Shown: in pieces, positions 43,916-54,587 of the stretch
How the letters are laid out: each line of letters begins with the position of its first letter
Position numbering within the stretch: the stretch's first letter is position 1
From: Martinezella rhizogenes
GTDB lineage: Bacteria > Pseudomonadota > Alphaproteobacteria > Rhizobiales > Rhizobiaceae
Assembly: GCF_027460065.1 (NCBI RefSeq)
Contig: NZ_JAPYZZ010000003.1
Location: forward strand, 124,001-188,000
Length of the DNA stretch: 64,000 nucleotides
Reading direction: 5' to 3'
Notes under the pieces: model-generated
Seen by the model: the letters and a program-made list of their open reading frames with translations, nothing else
Told to the model about the DNA's origin: nothing
The model's database searches: none
Program-made: the position numbers and the translations under genes

Positions 43916-44062
43916 TTACTTGCCAACAGCGGCGCGGGCAACGCTGGTGATCTGGCTGCGATCAATACCGAGATCGTGCAGTTCACGGGTGCTCATGCGG
44001 CCCAGTTCGTTGATGGTCTGACGATATTTGCGCCAATTGTTGAAGCTGCGTGCGACGTTCAT
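43916..44062 (-). CDS. DUF1127-family small protein
   Basis: 48 aa: begins MNVARSFNNWRKYRQTINEL and continues GRMSTRELHDLGIDRSQI, the DUF1127 pattern (an Arg-rich helix followed by LxxLsdreLxDiGisR). AAAGGG lies 7 bases before ATG 44062. Family members in Agrobacterium and Rhodobacter bind RNA or influence phosphate, stress and sRNA processing; the Rhodobacter member upstream of the CcsR sRNAs is stress induced. Its position upstream of the anti-SD sRNA reproduces that arrangement. The function here is inferred. Confidence 0.85.
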   Translation of the reverse strand: MNVARSFNNWRKYRQTINELGRMSTRELHDLGIDRSQITSVARAAVGK

Positions 44063-44278
44063 GACATGACCCTTTCTGAGGTTTAGGTGACGTCAGTAAC
44101 GTTTCGTTCCGGCGTCCTTTGATGCCCTCTATATGCGCTTTCTCATGCCCAATGAACAGGCAGAATAAGGCAATCCACCCATGCGCTACACGCAAGGGTT
44201 CCAATTTACCTCTTCCCGAAGAATGACGGGTGGCTGAAAATTCAGCCACATGGAGGGCGTGTCTAAACGCCTCGCGCC

Positions 44279-44881
44279 TTAAAATTTGTAGCGCACGCCG
44301 AAAACGTTGGCGTTGGTCGCACCCTTCATATTGCCCAATGTCTTGCCACCGCCGGAGCGGTGGTGAAGGCGCCAGAAGAATTCCGTCGAGGAATCCTCGC
44401 TGAAGGAGACGTTGATTTCCGGCCCGAGATAAAACAGGACGTTGGCATTGCCATCATCCTTGATTTCCTGCTCGCGCTCACGGCCCCGCTGCGCGTCCGT
44501 GACGAGGCTGAGGCCGGCGGTGAAGCTCGGCGTGATGAACAGTCGCTCGCCGAGCCTGATCTGTTCATAACGCGCGACCGGGCCGGCCCACACCTCACCG
44601 GTGAAGCCTTTGCCGAACCTTGCGGCAATGCCGATTTCTCCACCCAGTTTCACATTGCCGAGACGATAGGGATAAAACTGGTAACCGCCGCCCAGAATGG
44701 CATTCTCTTCGTATTCCACGGGAACAAGGGCAGCGCTTTTCAGCATGTCTTCTTTCGTCAGCACACCACCGAAACCGAATATCGCCTCGCTTGTCTCCGA
44801 AGCCATATCCTCCGATGCGAAAGATGGTGTCGCGGCCAGTGTTATCATGGCCGCCAGCGACAGACGTGCTGCGATATTCAT
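44279..44881 (-). CDS. Probable outer-membrane beta-barrel protein
   Basis: 200 aa with signal peptide MNIAARLSLAAMITLAATPSFA. The mature part alternates aromatic and polar residues typical of a small barrel (e.g. AILGGGYQFYPYRLGNVKLGGEIG) and ends NVFGVRYKF with terminal Phe. It includes a paired H-H (RLHHRSGGG) near the C-terminus, a feature of PagL/lipid A deacylase-like barrels, but the match is not strong enough to name it. A 20-bp palindrome (44230-44249) lies after the stop; no T-run. Confidence 0.7.
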   Translation of the reverse strand: MNIAARLSLAAMITLAATPSFASEDMASETSEAIFGFGGVLTKEDMLKSAALVPVEYEENAILGGGYQFYPYRLGNVKLGGEIGIAARFGKGFTGEVWAGPVARYEQIRLGERLFITPSFTAGLSLVTDAQRGREREQEIKDDGNANVLFYLGPEINVSFSEDSSTEFFWRLHHRSGGGKTLGNMKGATNANVFGVRYKF

Positions 44882-45013
44882 TTGCTACTCCTGAACAAAG
44901 CCCTCTTTTACCCAGCCGTCTCATAGGCATATTCCCCGAAGGCGAACATACCGTTACCGAACACAATTAATTCAACTCGTCAGGAAATGACGGAAAGCGG
45001 ACTTTTTCGCCGT

Positions 45014-46132
45014 TCATCGCAGGAACCGCCGGAAGCGGCGAAGCGCGAAAATGAAGAGCGCAGAGCCTATTGCGAGCAGCGCCAGCAATTGCGGCCAGAC
45101 CACATCCAGCCCTGCCCCTCTGAAAAGCACCGATTGCGCCAGAATGACGAAATGCGTGTTGGGTGCGAGCAGCATGATGTACTGGATGATATCAGGCATG
45201 CTTTCGCGCGGTGTCATGGCGCCGGAGAGAACCTGCAAAGGCAAGAGGAACAGGATCAGCAACATGCCAAATTGCGGCATGGAACCGGCAACCGTCGCCA
45301 GGAAAATCCCCATTGATGTCATGGCAAAGAGCTGTAGTGCCGTTCCGAGCAGGAAAAGGGAGAGCGAGCCTTCGATGGGAATGGCGAGCAGCCCCCTGAC
45401 GACAACGAAGAGGGAAAACGCCGAGGCCACCAGCACCACAAGGCCCATGGACCAAACCTTGCTGAGCATGATTTCCAGCGGCGTGACCGGCATGACCAGC
45501 AGATGCTCGACCGTGCCATGTTCACGCTCACGAATGAGCGCCGCCCCCGTCAGCACGATCGACAGCATGGTAATGGCGGTGATGATGTTGTTGATCGAGC
45601 CGAACCAGGATTTGTCCAGTTCCGGGTTGAAGCGGGAACGCAACGTCAGATCGACCGGCACCGTCGTCGCGCCGCGATAGCGGTTGACATATTCCTGAAC
45701 TTCGCTGGTTACGATGTTCTGCACATAACCGCCGCCGCTGAAGGCCTGGCTCATGCGGGTGGCGTCGATATTGAGCTGAATGGCGGGCTGCTGCCCAGCC
45801 ATTAGCCGACGCTGGAAATCCGGTGGGATATTAAGCGCGAAAGTATCGAGCCCCGCATCCATGCGCTTGTCCATTTCCGCAATGGAAATCTGCTTTGGCG
45901 GCGCGAAATAGGGCGGATAAAACGCTGTGCTGATGCGGCCGGAAAGCGGCGACTGATCCTCGTCCACGATTGCGATGGCGGCATTGTTCAGGGTTTCCGG
46001 CAGCGCGCTGGAGCCGGTGTAGATTTGCAGCGTGAAGGCGTAAACGATCAGCAGCAACAACATGCCATCACGCACAAGTCCGCGCAGTTCCTTGATGCCG
46101 AGCTGGAAGATGTTGGACGAAAACAACCTCAT
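45014..46132 (-). CDS. ABC-2 type exporter permease (YhhJ-like)
   Basis: 372 aa: N-terminal transmembrane helix, large periplasmic region of about 150 residues ([13 protein letters not shown] to the GSINNI segment), then five to six helices. The ABC-2 motif [24 protein letters not shown] is clear at about 203-226. It is the last gene of a three-gene exporter operon, overlapping the upstream gene by 4 bases. YhhJ-type permeases work with RbbA-like proteins and a HlyD-type adaptor to export drugs or small molecules. Confidence 0.9.
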   Translation of the reverse strand: MRLFSSNIFQLGIKELRGLVRDGMLLLLIVYAFTLQIYTGSSALPETLNNAAIAIVDEDQSPLSGRISTAFYPPYFAPPKQISIAEMDKRMDAGLDTFALNIPPDFQRRLMAGQQPAIQLNIDATRMSQAFSGGGYVQNIVTSEVQEYVNRYRGATTVPVDLTLRSRFNPELDKSWFGSINNIITAITMLSIVLTGAALIREREHGTVEHLLVMPVTPLEIMLSKVWSMGLVVLVASAFSLFVVVRGLLAIPIEGSLSLFLLGTALQLFAMTSMGIFLATVAGSMPQFGMLLILFLLPLQVLSGAMTPRESMPDIIQYIMLLAPNTHFVILAQSVLFRGAGLDVVWPQLLALLAIGSALFIFALRRFRRFLR

Positions 46133-48903
46133 GGCGCCTGTTTTCTCAAAAGCGCGGCACCGGCGATGAGCAGCAGCGGAATGGCGATGATGAGCGGCAG
46201 GAACGAGCCGGAAAGCCCGGCGAAATCCAGCCCCTTGGAGAAGGTGCCGCGCGAAATGGTCATGAAATAGGTGGCGGGATAGATGTTACCGATAAACGCC
46301 CCCGCCCCCTGTAGCGACGAAACGGGATCGATCATGCCCGAATATTGTGTCGCCGGAATGAGCGTCAGCAAGGCCGTGCCAAAGATCGCCGCGATCTGGC
46401 TCTTCATGAAGGACGACATGACGAGACCGATGGATGTGGCGATGATGACGAAGAGCAAAGCGCCCGTCGCGTAAGCAAGATAACTGCCGGTAAACGGCAC
46501 CCGGAAGATGAAGATCGCAAATGCAGTCAAAAGCAGGAAATTGAGCATGCCGAGCGCCACATAAGGAAGCTGCTTGCCGATCAGGAATTCCAGTCGCGTG
46601 GTCGGCGTCACGTAAAGATTGACGATCGAGCCTAGCTCCTTTTCGCGGACGACGCTGAGTGCCGCCAGCATGGCCGGTATGAGCATCAGTAACAGCGGAA
46701 TGACCGCCGGGACCATGGCCACGAGGCTCTTGACATCGGGATTGTAACGATAGCGCGTTTCGATACTGAAACTGCTTTGCGTCGCTGCATTGCCGTAAAT
46801 TTCGCTCGCCTTGCGCGCCAGCCATGTCTGGTGCATGCCCTGCACGTAACCGCGCACCGTTTCTGCCCGCTGCGGCATGGCGCCATCGATCCAGGCGCCG
46901 ACCTCCACCGTCTTGCCGCGCAGCACATCGCGGCCGAAACCGGGTGGGATTTCAATGGCAAGGCTGAGTTCCCCGTCACGCATGCGCCTATCCATATCGG
47001 CATAGTCGCGGATCGGTTCCTTCTCGATGAAATAGCGCGAGCCGGCTATGTCGAGCACATAATCGCGGCTGATGGTGGAATCGTCGCGGTCCAATACCGC
47101 GAAGGTCAGGTCCTCAACATCGAGATTGATGCCGTATCCGATCACGAACATCAGGATGACGCTGCCAAGCACCGCCAGCGTGCCACGAATGGGATCGCGC
47201 TGCAGTTCCAGCGCCTCACGGCGGGTATAGCTGAACATGCGCCTGACATCGAAGAACCGTTTGCGGGCCGGTGCAACATGCTGCGTCGGGACCACCTCCG
47301 TTGCCGGAGCGAGCGCAACTGCCGGTTCCGCCTTTTTGACACCCGAGGCATCCTCGAGATAGGCGACAAAAGCCTCTTCCAGCGTTGCAGCATTGCGGCT
47401 TTTGGTGATCGCGTCAGGCGTATCGCTGATCAGCACCTTGCCGGCATGCATCAGCGAAATCCGGTCGCAGCGCTCCGCCTCATTCATGAAATGCGTGGAG
47501 ATGAAGATGGTGACATTGTCGTTACGCGACAGATCCGCGAGGATTTGCCAGAAGCCGTCCCGCGCCACCGGGTCAACACCCGAGGTCGGCTCATCGAGGA
47601 TGAGAATGTCAGGTGAATGGATCATCGCCACGGCCAGCGACAGCCTTTGGCGGATGCCAAGCGGCAGGTCGTCAGGCATGGTTTCCATGACCGCACCCAG
47701 ATCGAAACGCTCGGCCATCTCGGCGATGCGCGGCTGAATGGTTTCTTCCGACAGCTTGAACAATCGCGCGTGCAGATCAAGGTTCTGTCGTACCGTCAGT
47801 TCGGAATAGAGCGAGAAGGCCTGGCTCATGTAACCGACGCGGTGGCGGATCGCCATGTCGCTGGCATCCACCTTGTGCCCGAACAGCTTCGCTTCGCCTT
47901 CGCTAGCGGCCAGAAGCCCGGTCAGCATCTTCATGGTGGTGGATTTTCCGCAGCCATTCGAGCCGAGAAAACCGAAAATCTCGCCACGCGGAATTTTAAA
48001 GCTGACATTGTCGACGGCGGTAAAATCACCGAAGCGCATGCTGAGATGCGACGCCTCGATGGCATAGTCACCATCATCCGTCACCTTGCGTGGCGCGATA
48101 TGCACCTCGTGGTAGTCCTTGCGCTTTTCTTCCGGAAGAAGCGCAATAAACGCGGCATCGAGATTGGCGGTCGAGGTGCGTTCGAGAAGTTCGTCGGGGG
48201 AGCCGGTGGCAAGGATCTTGCCGCCATCCATGGCGACCAGCCAGTCGAAACCGGCGGCCTCTTCCATATAGGCCGTCGCAACAATCACACTCATGCCCGG
48301 ACGTCCGGCACGGATCGTATCGATCAACTCCCAGAACTGCCGGCGCGACAGCGGGTCGACGCCGGTGGTCGGCTCATCGAGAATGAGCAGGTCGGGATCG
48401 TGGATCAGCGCGCAGCAGAGACCAAGTTTCTGTTTCATGCCGCCGGAAAGCTTCATGGCCGGGCGGTCCGTAAAAGGCTCCAGACCGGTACTCTTGAGCA
48501 ATTCGGCAATACGCGCCTGCCGCTCCTTGCTGCCCTGCCCGAACAGCCTGCCGAAGAAATCGATATTCTCAAAGACGGACAGGGTCGGATAGAGGTTCTT
48601 GCCGAGGCCCTGCGGCATATAGGCAATGCGCGGGCAAGTATCCTCGCGGTGGCGCGGATCGGACATATCGCCGCCCAGAACCTCTACTTTTCCCTTTTGT
48701 ATGGCACGTGCACCGGAGATGAGCGACAGCAGACTGGATTTGCCGACACCATCTGGCCCGATCAGCCCGATCATCCGGCCGGCGGGAATCTCCACCGATA
48801 TATCGGCCAGCGCTACCGTGCTGCCAAAGGCCAGCCGCACATCCGCCAGCCGCGCGACCGGCGCATTCGGATCGTTTTTCGTACTTGTCGAGGGCGCGAC
48901 CAT
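46129..48903 (-). CDS. Dual-ATPase ABC-2 transporter, RbbA/YhiH-like
   Basis: 924 aa. Two ATPase domains: first at about 15-245 (Walker [10 protein letters not shown], signature [10 protein letters not shown], Walker [14 protein letters not shown]) and second at about 280-505 (GSNGCGKST, degenerate signature [22 protein letters not shown]). An ABC-2 permease domain follows at about 560-924 with a large extracytoplasmic loop. The degenerate second signature is normal for this family. Start 48903 has GAGGG 8 bases upstream; a GTG at 48918 overlapping the adaptor stop is possible. Substrate unknown, with drug or lipid-like export likely. Confidence 0.9.
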   Translation of the reverse strand: MVAPSTSTKNDPNAPVARLADVRLAFGSTVALADISVEIPAGRMIGLIGPDGVGKSSLLSLISGARAIQKGKVEVLGGDMSDPRHREDTCPRIAYMPQGLGKNLYPTLSVFENIDFFGRLFGQGSKERQARIAELLKSTGLEPFTDRPAMKLSGGMKQKLGLCCALIHDPDLLILDEPTTGVDPLSRRQFWELIDTIRAGRPGMSVIVATAYMEEAAGFDWLVAMDGGKILATGSPDELLERTSTANLDAAFIALLPEEKRKDYHEVHIAPRKVTDDGDYAIEASHLSMRFGDFTAVDNVSFKIPRGEIFGFLGSNGCGKSTTMKMLTGLLAASEGEAKLFGHKVDASDMAIRHRVGYMSQAFSLYSELTVRQNLDLHARLFKLSEETIQPRIAEMAERFDLGAVMETMPDDLPLGIRQRLSLAVAMIHSPDILILDEPTSGVDPVARDGFWQILADLSRNDNVTIFISTHFMNEAERCDRISLMHAGKVLISDTPDAITKSRNAATLEEAFVAYLEDASGVKKAEPAVALAPATEVVPTQHVAPARKRFFDVRRMFSYTRREALELQRDPIRGTLAVLGSVILMFVIGYGINLDVEDLTFAVLDRDDSTISRDYVLDIAGSRYFIEKEPIRDYADMDRRMRDGELSLAIEIPPGFGRDVLRGKTVEVGAWIDGAMPQRAETVRGYVQGMHQTWLARKASEIYGNAATQSSFSIETRYRYNPDVKSLVAMVPAVIPLLLMLIPAMLAALSVVREKELGSIVNLYVTPTTRLEFLIGKQLPYVALGMLNFLLLTAFAIFIFRVPFTGSYLAYATGALLFVIIATSIGLVMSSFMKSQIAAIFGTALLTLIPATQYSGMIDPVSSLQGAGAFIGNIYPATYFMTISRGTFSKGLDFAGLSGSFLPLIIAIPLLLIAGAALLRKQAP

Positions 48904-48914
48904 CACGGCCACCC

Positions 48915-49979
48915 TCACTTCACAAGATTGCGTTCGAGGTTTTCCGGCCAGGCGGCCTGCGGATCAAGCCGGACATAGGCCATGCCGGGCAGACCGGTTT
49001 TGACGTACTGAATATATTTCTGCAGCAGCTCCTGCGGAATTTGCGCGCGCACCCGGAACGTCAGCTTCTGGCGCTCCTCTTCGGTCTCAACCGTTTTGGG
49101 TGTGAATTGCGCGACATCGGCGACGAAGGAAACCTTGGCCGGAATGGTATATTGCGGCGCGGCGTCGAGGATGAGGCGGACATCGGAGCCCATGGACGTG
49201 CGGCCTGCCTCGGCCGTCGGCAGGAAAAACGTCATATAGACATCGCCGAGATCGACGAGGTTGAGAACCCGTCCACCGGCGGAAAGCACTTCTCCCGGCT
49301 GGGCGATACGATATTGCACCCGGCCATCGCGGGGCGATTTCAGCGTGGCATCGGCTATGTCTGTCTCGATGCTCTCAATATCGGCCTGCGCGGCGTCGAC
49401 AGCCGCTTCCGCATCAACGATCTGAGCCTTGGCGGCATTGATTGCCGCATCGGATGCGGCAAGCGAAGCCTGCGCCGAGGCAAGCGTGGCGCGGGCGGAT
49501 TGCTCGGCAGCCTCGCTATCGTCTACGATCTGCTGCGAGACGGCGTTGCCCGTCAGCAGCTGTTTCGAGCGTGTATTGGTCTTTGAGGCGGAATCGAGTT
49601 GGGCTTTGCGCTGTTCGACCACCGCAAGTGCCGAGGTCTTCTCCGCTTCCCGCTGGGCAACGAGGCTGTTGGCGGTATCGATCGCAATTTTCGCGCGACG
49701 AAGCTGCGCTTCCGCCTGACGTTTCTTGGCTTCCAGCTGGGCCGTGTCCATCTGCGCAAGCACTTGCCCGGCCTTCACGAAATCGCCTTCGCGCACCATG
49801 ATATCCTGAAGGCGGCCGGCGGTTTTGGTGGAGATGTCGATCTCGACAGCCTCGATCCGGCCATTACTGGCCACAAAGCCGGCGGGAAGTCCCTCCCCCT
49901 TCAGCTTTGACCAGGAGAAATAGGCGACACCGGCAATAACCAGAACCACCAGACCAATGAGCAAGCCTTTTTTAGACAT
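48915..49979 (-). CDS. HlyD/MFP-type periplasmic adaptor (YhiI-like)
   Basis: 354 aa: one N-terminal membrane anchor ([18 protein letters not shown]), a lipoyl half-motif, a long coiled-coil hairpin at about 70-205 rich in Ala, Gln and Lys ([20 protein letters not shown] and similar), and a beta-barrel end. It links the inner-membrane exporter to an outer-membrane factor. It is the first gene of the exporter operon; the 393-bp upstream gap carries a repeat but no gene. No regulator is adjacent. Confidence 0.92.
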   Translation of the reverse strand: MSKKGLLIGLVVLVIAGVAYFSWSKLKGEGLPAGFVASNGRIEAVEIDISTKTAGRLQDIMVREGDFVKAGQVLAQMDTAQLEAKKRQAEAQLRRAKIAIDTANSLVAQREAEKTSALAVVEQRKAQLDSASKTNTRSKQLLTGNAVSQQIVDDSEAAEQSARATLASAQASLAASDAAINAAKAQIVDAEAAVDAAQADIESIETDIADATLKSPRDGRVQYRIAQPGEVLSAGGRVLNLVDLGDVYMTFFLPTAEAGRTSMGSDVRLILDAAPQYTIPAKVSFVADVAQFTPKTVETEEERQKLTFRVRAQIPQELLQKYIQYVKTGLPGMAYVRLDPQAAWPENLERNLVK

Positions 49980-50190
49980 CCGTCTTCCCCATGAACCCTT
50001 CAGGTTTCAACCGTAATACGATGAAACCGAAGAAGCCAGCCACCTTTACGTTCATAATTCGTACCTGACATTTCCCATATTGGAGGGAGAAGGCAGGTTG
50101 CTGGGGGCTGTTTAGGTGAGGAAGCGCCTCGAGGCTTTGACACACGTCAAGTGAACAGTAGATACAGACGTGACTGCGCAATAAGTATTC

Positions 50191-50303
50191 GTCACCCCGG
50201 ACTTGATCCGGGGTCTAGTGCGATCAAGTCATTGATCGCGACAGACTATTTTCACGGCGCAGACGCGCCGTGGCTGGATGCCGGATCAAGTCCGGCATGA
50301 CGG
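50191..50303. repeat. Dispersed palindromic intergenic repeat (rhizobial type)
   Basis: A mosaic of palindromes: CCCCGGACTTGATCCGGGG, then CGATCAAGTCATTGATCG, then CACGGCGCAGACGCGCCGTG, then GCCGGATCAAGTCCGGC. The first and last share the core GGACTTGATCC/GGATCAAGTCC, so the whole element folds on itself. The GGATGCCGGATCAAGTCCGGCATGACGG end is a frequent intergenic repeat in alphaproteobacteria. It lies between the exporter promoter and the end of the galactoside operon; no gene in 49980-50372. Confidence 0.7.
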
Positions 50304-50372
50304 AGGAGAGGGCTATCGCGCTGAGACCGCAGGGTGAACCTGCGGTCTTGCTTATATCACTGCGATCAAGCT

Positions 50373-51746
50373 CTACACCGCCCGCGCCCGTTTCACTTCC
50401 ACCTGCGTCCATTCCGGCAGCCAGTCGCGGTGGGCCACGAGAAGGTCGTCCACCAGCGACCATATCTGGTCGAGGTCCAGTTCCGCCGCCGTATGCGGGT
50501 CCATCATCGCCGCATGGAAGATGTGCTCGCGGTTTTCGCTCATCAGCGCCCGCACTGTCAGTTCCTGCACATTGATGTTGGTGCGCATCAGCGCGGTAAG
50601 CTGCGGCGGCAATTCGCCGATGAAAGTCGGCTGCACGCCGTTATGATCGACGAGGCAAGGCACTTCCGCCGCGCAATTGGCCGGCAGCGAGGTGATGCAG
50701 CCATTGTTGCGCTGGTTGCCGTAGATAACAGAGGGTTCGCCGGTCCAGACGGAATTGATGATGGAAGAGGCATATTCCTTTGATGGCTTCACCTCGATCT
50801 TGTCGGCAGAACGATAAGCGGCCGCCTGCCCCTTCCAGCGCTCGATCTGCTCAATGCAGCGCTTTGGATATTCATCGAGCGGAATGCCGAATTTCTCGAT
50901 CAGGTCTTCGCGTCCCTCCTTGATGAAATAGGGTGTATATTCGGCGAAATGCTCGGAGCTTTCGGTGACGAAATAACCGAGCCGCGTCAGCATCTCGTAA
51001 CGCACCTTGTTGGGGCAACGCGGGTTCCAGCCGGGTTTTGGCGCACGGCCTTCGCGATAGCCGCGCACGAGATCAGGATAAAGGTTCCTGTAGCTGCCAT
51101 CCGGCTGGCGATGCTCGAATTCGAGGAAAAACGCCATGTGATTGATGCCGGCCGAACGATAGCGGATTTCCTCGTAGGGGATATCGAGATCATGGGCGAG
51201 TTCCATGGCTGTGCCCTGCACCGAATGGCAAAGGCCAACCTGCCGGATCGTCGGGTATTTTTCCGCAATCGCCCAGGTGTTGATCGCCATCGGGTTCACA
51301 TATTGCAGCATGATGGCGTTGGGGCAGACGGCCAGCATGTCCTCGCAGATCTTCCACAGATGCGGCACGGTGCGAAGGCCGCGCATGATGCCGCCGACAC
51401 CGAGCGTATCGGCAATGGTCTGGCGCAGGCCATATTTGCGCGGCACCTCGAAATCGGTGACCGTGCAGGGCTCGTAACCGCCGATCTGGAAAGCGACGAC
51501 GACGAAATCGGCACCGGCAAGCGCCTTTTTCTGGTCGGTATAGGTCTCGGCCTTCGCCTTTGCCCCGAGCGTCGAAATCAGCTTGTTGACGACAATGGCG
51601 CTTTCTTCCAGCCTCTCGCGATTGATATCCATCAGCGCGATGGTGGCGCCGGAAAGGGCCGGACGCTGTAGCACGTCCCCGATGATGTTCTTCATGAACA
51701 CCGTGGAACCTGCGCCGATAAATGTGATCTTGGGATCTCTTGCCAT
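50373..51746 (-). CDS. agaL2: GH4 alpha-galactosidase 2
   Basis: 457 aa, NAD+ and Mn2+-dependent glycoside hydrolase family 4. NAD loop FIGAGSTVF at about 7-15, NPMAINTWA, metal-ligand Cys and His in GLCHSVQGT and GINHMAFF. These match MelA-type alpha-galactosidases that cleave melibiose, raffinose and related sugars in the cytoplasm. GGAGG precedes ATG 51746. It is the last gene of the operon, 22 bp after agpD. Names follow the Sinorhizobium meliloti agp operon from memory. Confidence 0.9.
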   Translation of the reverse strand: MARDPKITFIGAGSTVFMKNIIGDVLQRPALSGATIALMDINRERLEESAIVVNKLISTLGAKAKAETYTDQKKALAGADFVVVAFQIGGYEPCTVTDFEVPRKYGLRQTIADTLGVGGIMRGLRTVPHLWKICEDMLAVCPNAIMLQYVNPMAINTWAIAEKYPTIRQVGLCHSVQGTAMELAHDLDIPYEEIRYRSAGINHMAFFLEFEHRQPDGSYRNLYPDLVRGYREGRAPKPGWNPRCPNKVRYEMLTRLGYFVTESSEHFAEYTPYFIKEGREDLIEKFGIPLDEYPKRCIEQIERWKGQAAAYRSADKIEVKPSKEYASSIINSVWTGEPSVIYGNQRNNGCITSLPANCAAEVPCLVDHNGVQPTFIGELPPQLTALMRTNINVQELTVRALMSENREHIFHAAMMDPHTAAELDLDQIWSLVDDLLVAHRDWLPEWTQVEVKRARAV

Positions 51747-51768
51747 TTCTACCTCCGGCATTTGGCAT

Positions 51769-53436
51769 TCAAGCGATTTCGAAGGCGGCTCGTACAAGCC
51801 GCTGAGTATATTCGGTTTTCGGTTTGGTCAGCACGTCCCCAACGGACCCTTCCTCGACGATCCTGCCGCCCTGCATGACGATGACGCGGTGGCAAAGCGC
51901 GCGCACCACCTTCAGGTCGTGCGAGATGAACAGGTAGCTTAAGCCGCGCTCATCCTGCAGCTTGCGCAGGAGATCAATGATCTGCGCCTGAACGGAGAGA
52001 TCGAGCGCCGAGGTCGGCTCATCGAGCAGAATGAATTCCGGCTCCAGCGCCACTGCCCGCGCAATCGCGATGCGCTGGCGTTGACCGCCGGAAAATTCGT
52101 GCGGAAACCGTGAGAGGATGTTGCCGGGCATGCCCGCCGCCTCCAGCGCATCGCGCACCCGCTCCAGCCTTTCGGCTTTGTTTTTACCCAAACCATTGAT
52201 GATCAGCCCTTCCTCGATAATCTGGCCGATGGTCATGCGCGGGTTGAGCGAAGCGAACGGGTCCTGAAAGACGATCTGCATACGCGAACGCAGGGGCCGC
52301 ATTTGAGCGCGAGAACGCCCATCGACCCTCTCGCCATCGAAGACCACCTCGCCGCCCACCGGCTCGTTCAGCCGCAGCAGCGATTGCCCGAAGGTTGTCT
52401 TGCCGGAACCGGATTCACCGACAAGCCCCAGCGTCTCGTGTCGCCTGAGGGTCAAGCCGAGGCTGTCGACGGCGATCAGTTCCTTCAGTTCGGGTTTGAA
52501 CAGGCCGCCATATCGCATCATGAAGGACACGCGCACGCCGCTTGCCGTCAGCAGTACGCCGGAATTTTCCGGCAGCGGCTTTGCCGTGCCACGCGGTTCG
52601 GAGGCAAGAAGCCTTTTCGTATAAGGATGCTGGGGCGCTGCAAACAGCCGCTCCGTGGTATTGTGCTCACGCATCTCGCCATGCTGCATGACATAGACGT
52701 AATCGGAAAACTGCTTCACGATCGTCAGGTCGTGGGTGATGAGAACAACGGCCATGCCGCGCTTCTTCTGCAAGTCTCGAATGAGGTTGAGGATCTGCGC
52801 TTGCACCGTCACATCGAGCGCGGTGGTGGGTTCGTCGGCAATCAGCACATCCGGATCATTGGAGAGCGCCATGGCGATCATCACACGCTGCCGCTGGCCA
52901 CCGGACAACTGATGCGGATATTGCTTCAGCCGTGCTTCCGGCTCCGGTATCTGCACCTGCCGCAGAAGATCGAGCGCCCTCGCCTCCGCCTCTTTCCGGC
53001 TGAGCCTCGAATGAACCCGGATCGCCTCGACGATCTGGCTGCCGATCGTATAGATCGGGTTCAACGAACTCATCGGCTCCTGAAATATCATCGAGATGCG
53101 GTTGCCACGCAACGCCCGCCGCTGGCGGCTCGAAAACTTCAGAATGTCGTCGCCATTGAACCGGACAGTCGCGGATTTCGAAACGGAAGCCCGCTTCGTC
53201 AAAAGCCCCATGATGGTGCGGGCCGTCACCGATTTTCCTGAACCGGATTCGCCGACGATCGCAATCGTCTCTCCCCGGTAAAGCTGGAAGGAAATATCTT
53301 TCACTGCTTCCACGGTGCCGTGTTCCACCTTAAAGGTGACGGCAATATTGCGGGCATCGATGATGGCGTTATCCTGACGGTCATCGGCATCGAAGCGGAT
53401 GGCGGGCGCGTAGGCGTTGTTCTGGGCAGCAACCAT
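51769..53436 (-). CDS. agpD: Dual-domain ABC ATPase of alpha-galactoside importer
   Basis: 555 aa fusion of two Opp-type ATPase domains. Domain 1 about 20-270: [36 protein letters not shown]. Domain 2 about 290-555: [36 protein letters not shown]. Both keep Walker A, signature and Walker B. The start 53436 is preferred for GAGAGG upstream and overlap-free spacing after agpC (13 bp). This fusion replaces the separate OppD/OppF pair. Confidence 0.93.
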   Translation of the reverse strand: MVAAQNNAYAPAIRFDADDRQDNAIIDARNIAVTFKVEHGTVEAVKDISFQLYRGETIAIVGESGSGKSVTARTIMGLLTKRASVSKSATVRFNGDDILKFSSRQRRALRGNRISMIFQEPMSSLNPIYTIGSQIVEAIRVHSRLSRKEAEARALDLLRQVQIPEPEARLKQYPHQLSGGQRQRVMIAMALSNDPDVLIADEPTTALDVTVQAQILNLIRDLQKKRGMAVVLITHDLTIVKQFSDYVYVMQHGEMREHNTTERLFAAPQHPYTKRLLASEPRGTAKPLPENSGVLLTASGVRVSFMMRYGGLFKPELKELIAVDSLGLTLRRHETLGLVGESGSGKTTFGQSLLRLNEPVGGEVVFDGERVDGRSRAQMRPLRSRMQIVFQDPFASLNPRMTIGQIIEEGLIINGLGKNKAERLERVRDALEAAGMPGNILSRFPHEFSGGQRQRIAIARAVALEPEFILLDEPTSALDLSVQAQIIDLLRKLQDERGLSYLFISHDLKVVRALCHRVIVMQGGRIVEEGSVGDVLTKPKTEYTQRLVRAAFEIA

Positions 53437-53449
53437 TTGCACGCTCCTC

Positions 53450-54586
53450 TCAATAGGGATCGACGGCATCGCGCAGGCCATCGCCCAGCGCGTTGAAGGC
53501 GAAAACAGTGACCAGCACGAAACCGACCGGGGCAAGGATCCAGGGATAGGAACCGATGACCGAATAGGTCGCGGTATCCTGCAGCATCAGCCCCCAGGAG
53601 ATGAGCGGCGGCTTGACCGCAAAGCCGAGGAAACCGAGGAAGGATTCGAGCAGCACGACACTTGGAATGTGCAGCGTCACGGCGACGATCACATGGCTCA
53701 TCACATTCGGCAGGATATGCTGGAAAATGATGCGCCTATCGGTGGCACCGACGGCAATGGCCGCCCGCACATAATCGATACGCGCCAGCGCCAGCGTTTT
53801 GCCACGCACCTCCCGCGACATCTGCGCCCAGCCGAGCGCCGACATGACGCCGACGACGAAGACGAGGAACACGGTGGTTGGCGCGGTCACCGGGATGAGC
53901 GATGTCAGCGCGAGATAAAGCGGCAATTGCGGGAAAGCGAGAACCACTTCCACGAAACGCTGCACCCAGGCATCCAGCGGCCCGCCGAAATAGCCAGATA
54001 TCAGCCCGACACTGGTGCCGATGACGGTGACGATGGCGACGACACTGAGCGCGATGGCAAGCGAGATACGCGAACCGTAGATGGCGCGCGACAGCACGTC
54101 GCGTCCGAATTTATCGGTTCCGAGAAAATGCACCGGCTTGCCGTCCGTCGAGCCGAAGAAATGCCGGCTCATCGGAATGAGACCCAGAAGCCTGTATTCC
54201 GCGCCTTTCACGAAGAAACCAAGATAAACGGGATTGTCGTAATCCGGCCCGACGATGGGCTGGAAGGTGACTGGATCAAGCTCTTCCGTTTCGGCAGTCG
54301 CGTAAACGCGGGGGAACGGACTGAACTTGCCGTCCTTGTCCGAAAACCGCACCACCTGCGGCGGCGAGAAGCTGGCATTGGTTTCAAGCGGGTTCATCGG
54401 CGCGAAGAAATCCGCGAAGACGGCGATCAGGATCAGCAGCACCACCAGCACCAGCCCGACCATGCCGGTGAAGGAGCGCCTCAGACGCCGCCAAACCAGC
54501 GCGAGATAGGACTCGTTACCCTGCGTGCCGCGTTCAGGCTTGGGGGTGATGGCAGTTTCGTTTTTCACTTCCTCAAACGCCATCAT
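53450..54586 (-). CDS. agpC: Alpha-galactoside ABC importer permease (OppC-like)
   Basis: 378 aa. Longer than common OppC proteins through a periplasmic insert of about 100 residues between helix 1 and the GTDKFGRDVLSRAIYGSR motif. The EAA loop reads AAIAVGATDRRIIFQHILPN. The ATG at 54586 follows the agpB stop by one base, with GGAGG 7 bases upstream. Confidence 0.92.
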   Translation of the reverse strand: MMAFEEVKNETAITPKPERGTQGNESYLALVWRRLRRSFTGMVGLVLVVLLILIAVFADFFAPMNPLETNASFSPPQVVRFSDKDGKFSPFPRVYATAETEELDPVTFQPIVGPDYDNPVYLGFFVKGAEYRLLGLIPMSRHFFGSTDGKPVHFLGTDKFGRDVLSRAIYGSRISLAIALSVVAIVTVIGTSVGLISGYFGGPLDAWVQRFVEVVLAFPQLPLYLALTSLIPVTAPTTVFLVFVVGVMSALGWAQMSREVRGKTLALARIDYVRAAIAVGATDRRIIFQHILPNVMSHVIVAVTLHIPSVVLLESFLGFLGFAVKPPLISWGLMLQDTATYSVIGSYPWILAPVGFVLVTVFAFNALGDGLRDAVDPY

Positions 54587-54587
54587 C

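Noticed and set aside
43780..43986. Minus-strand open frame of 68 codons
   Set aside because: It overlaps the DUF1127 gene out of frame and runs through the intrinsic terminator.
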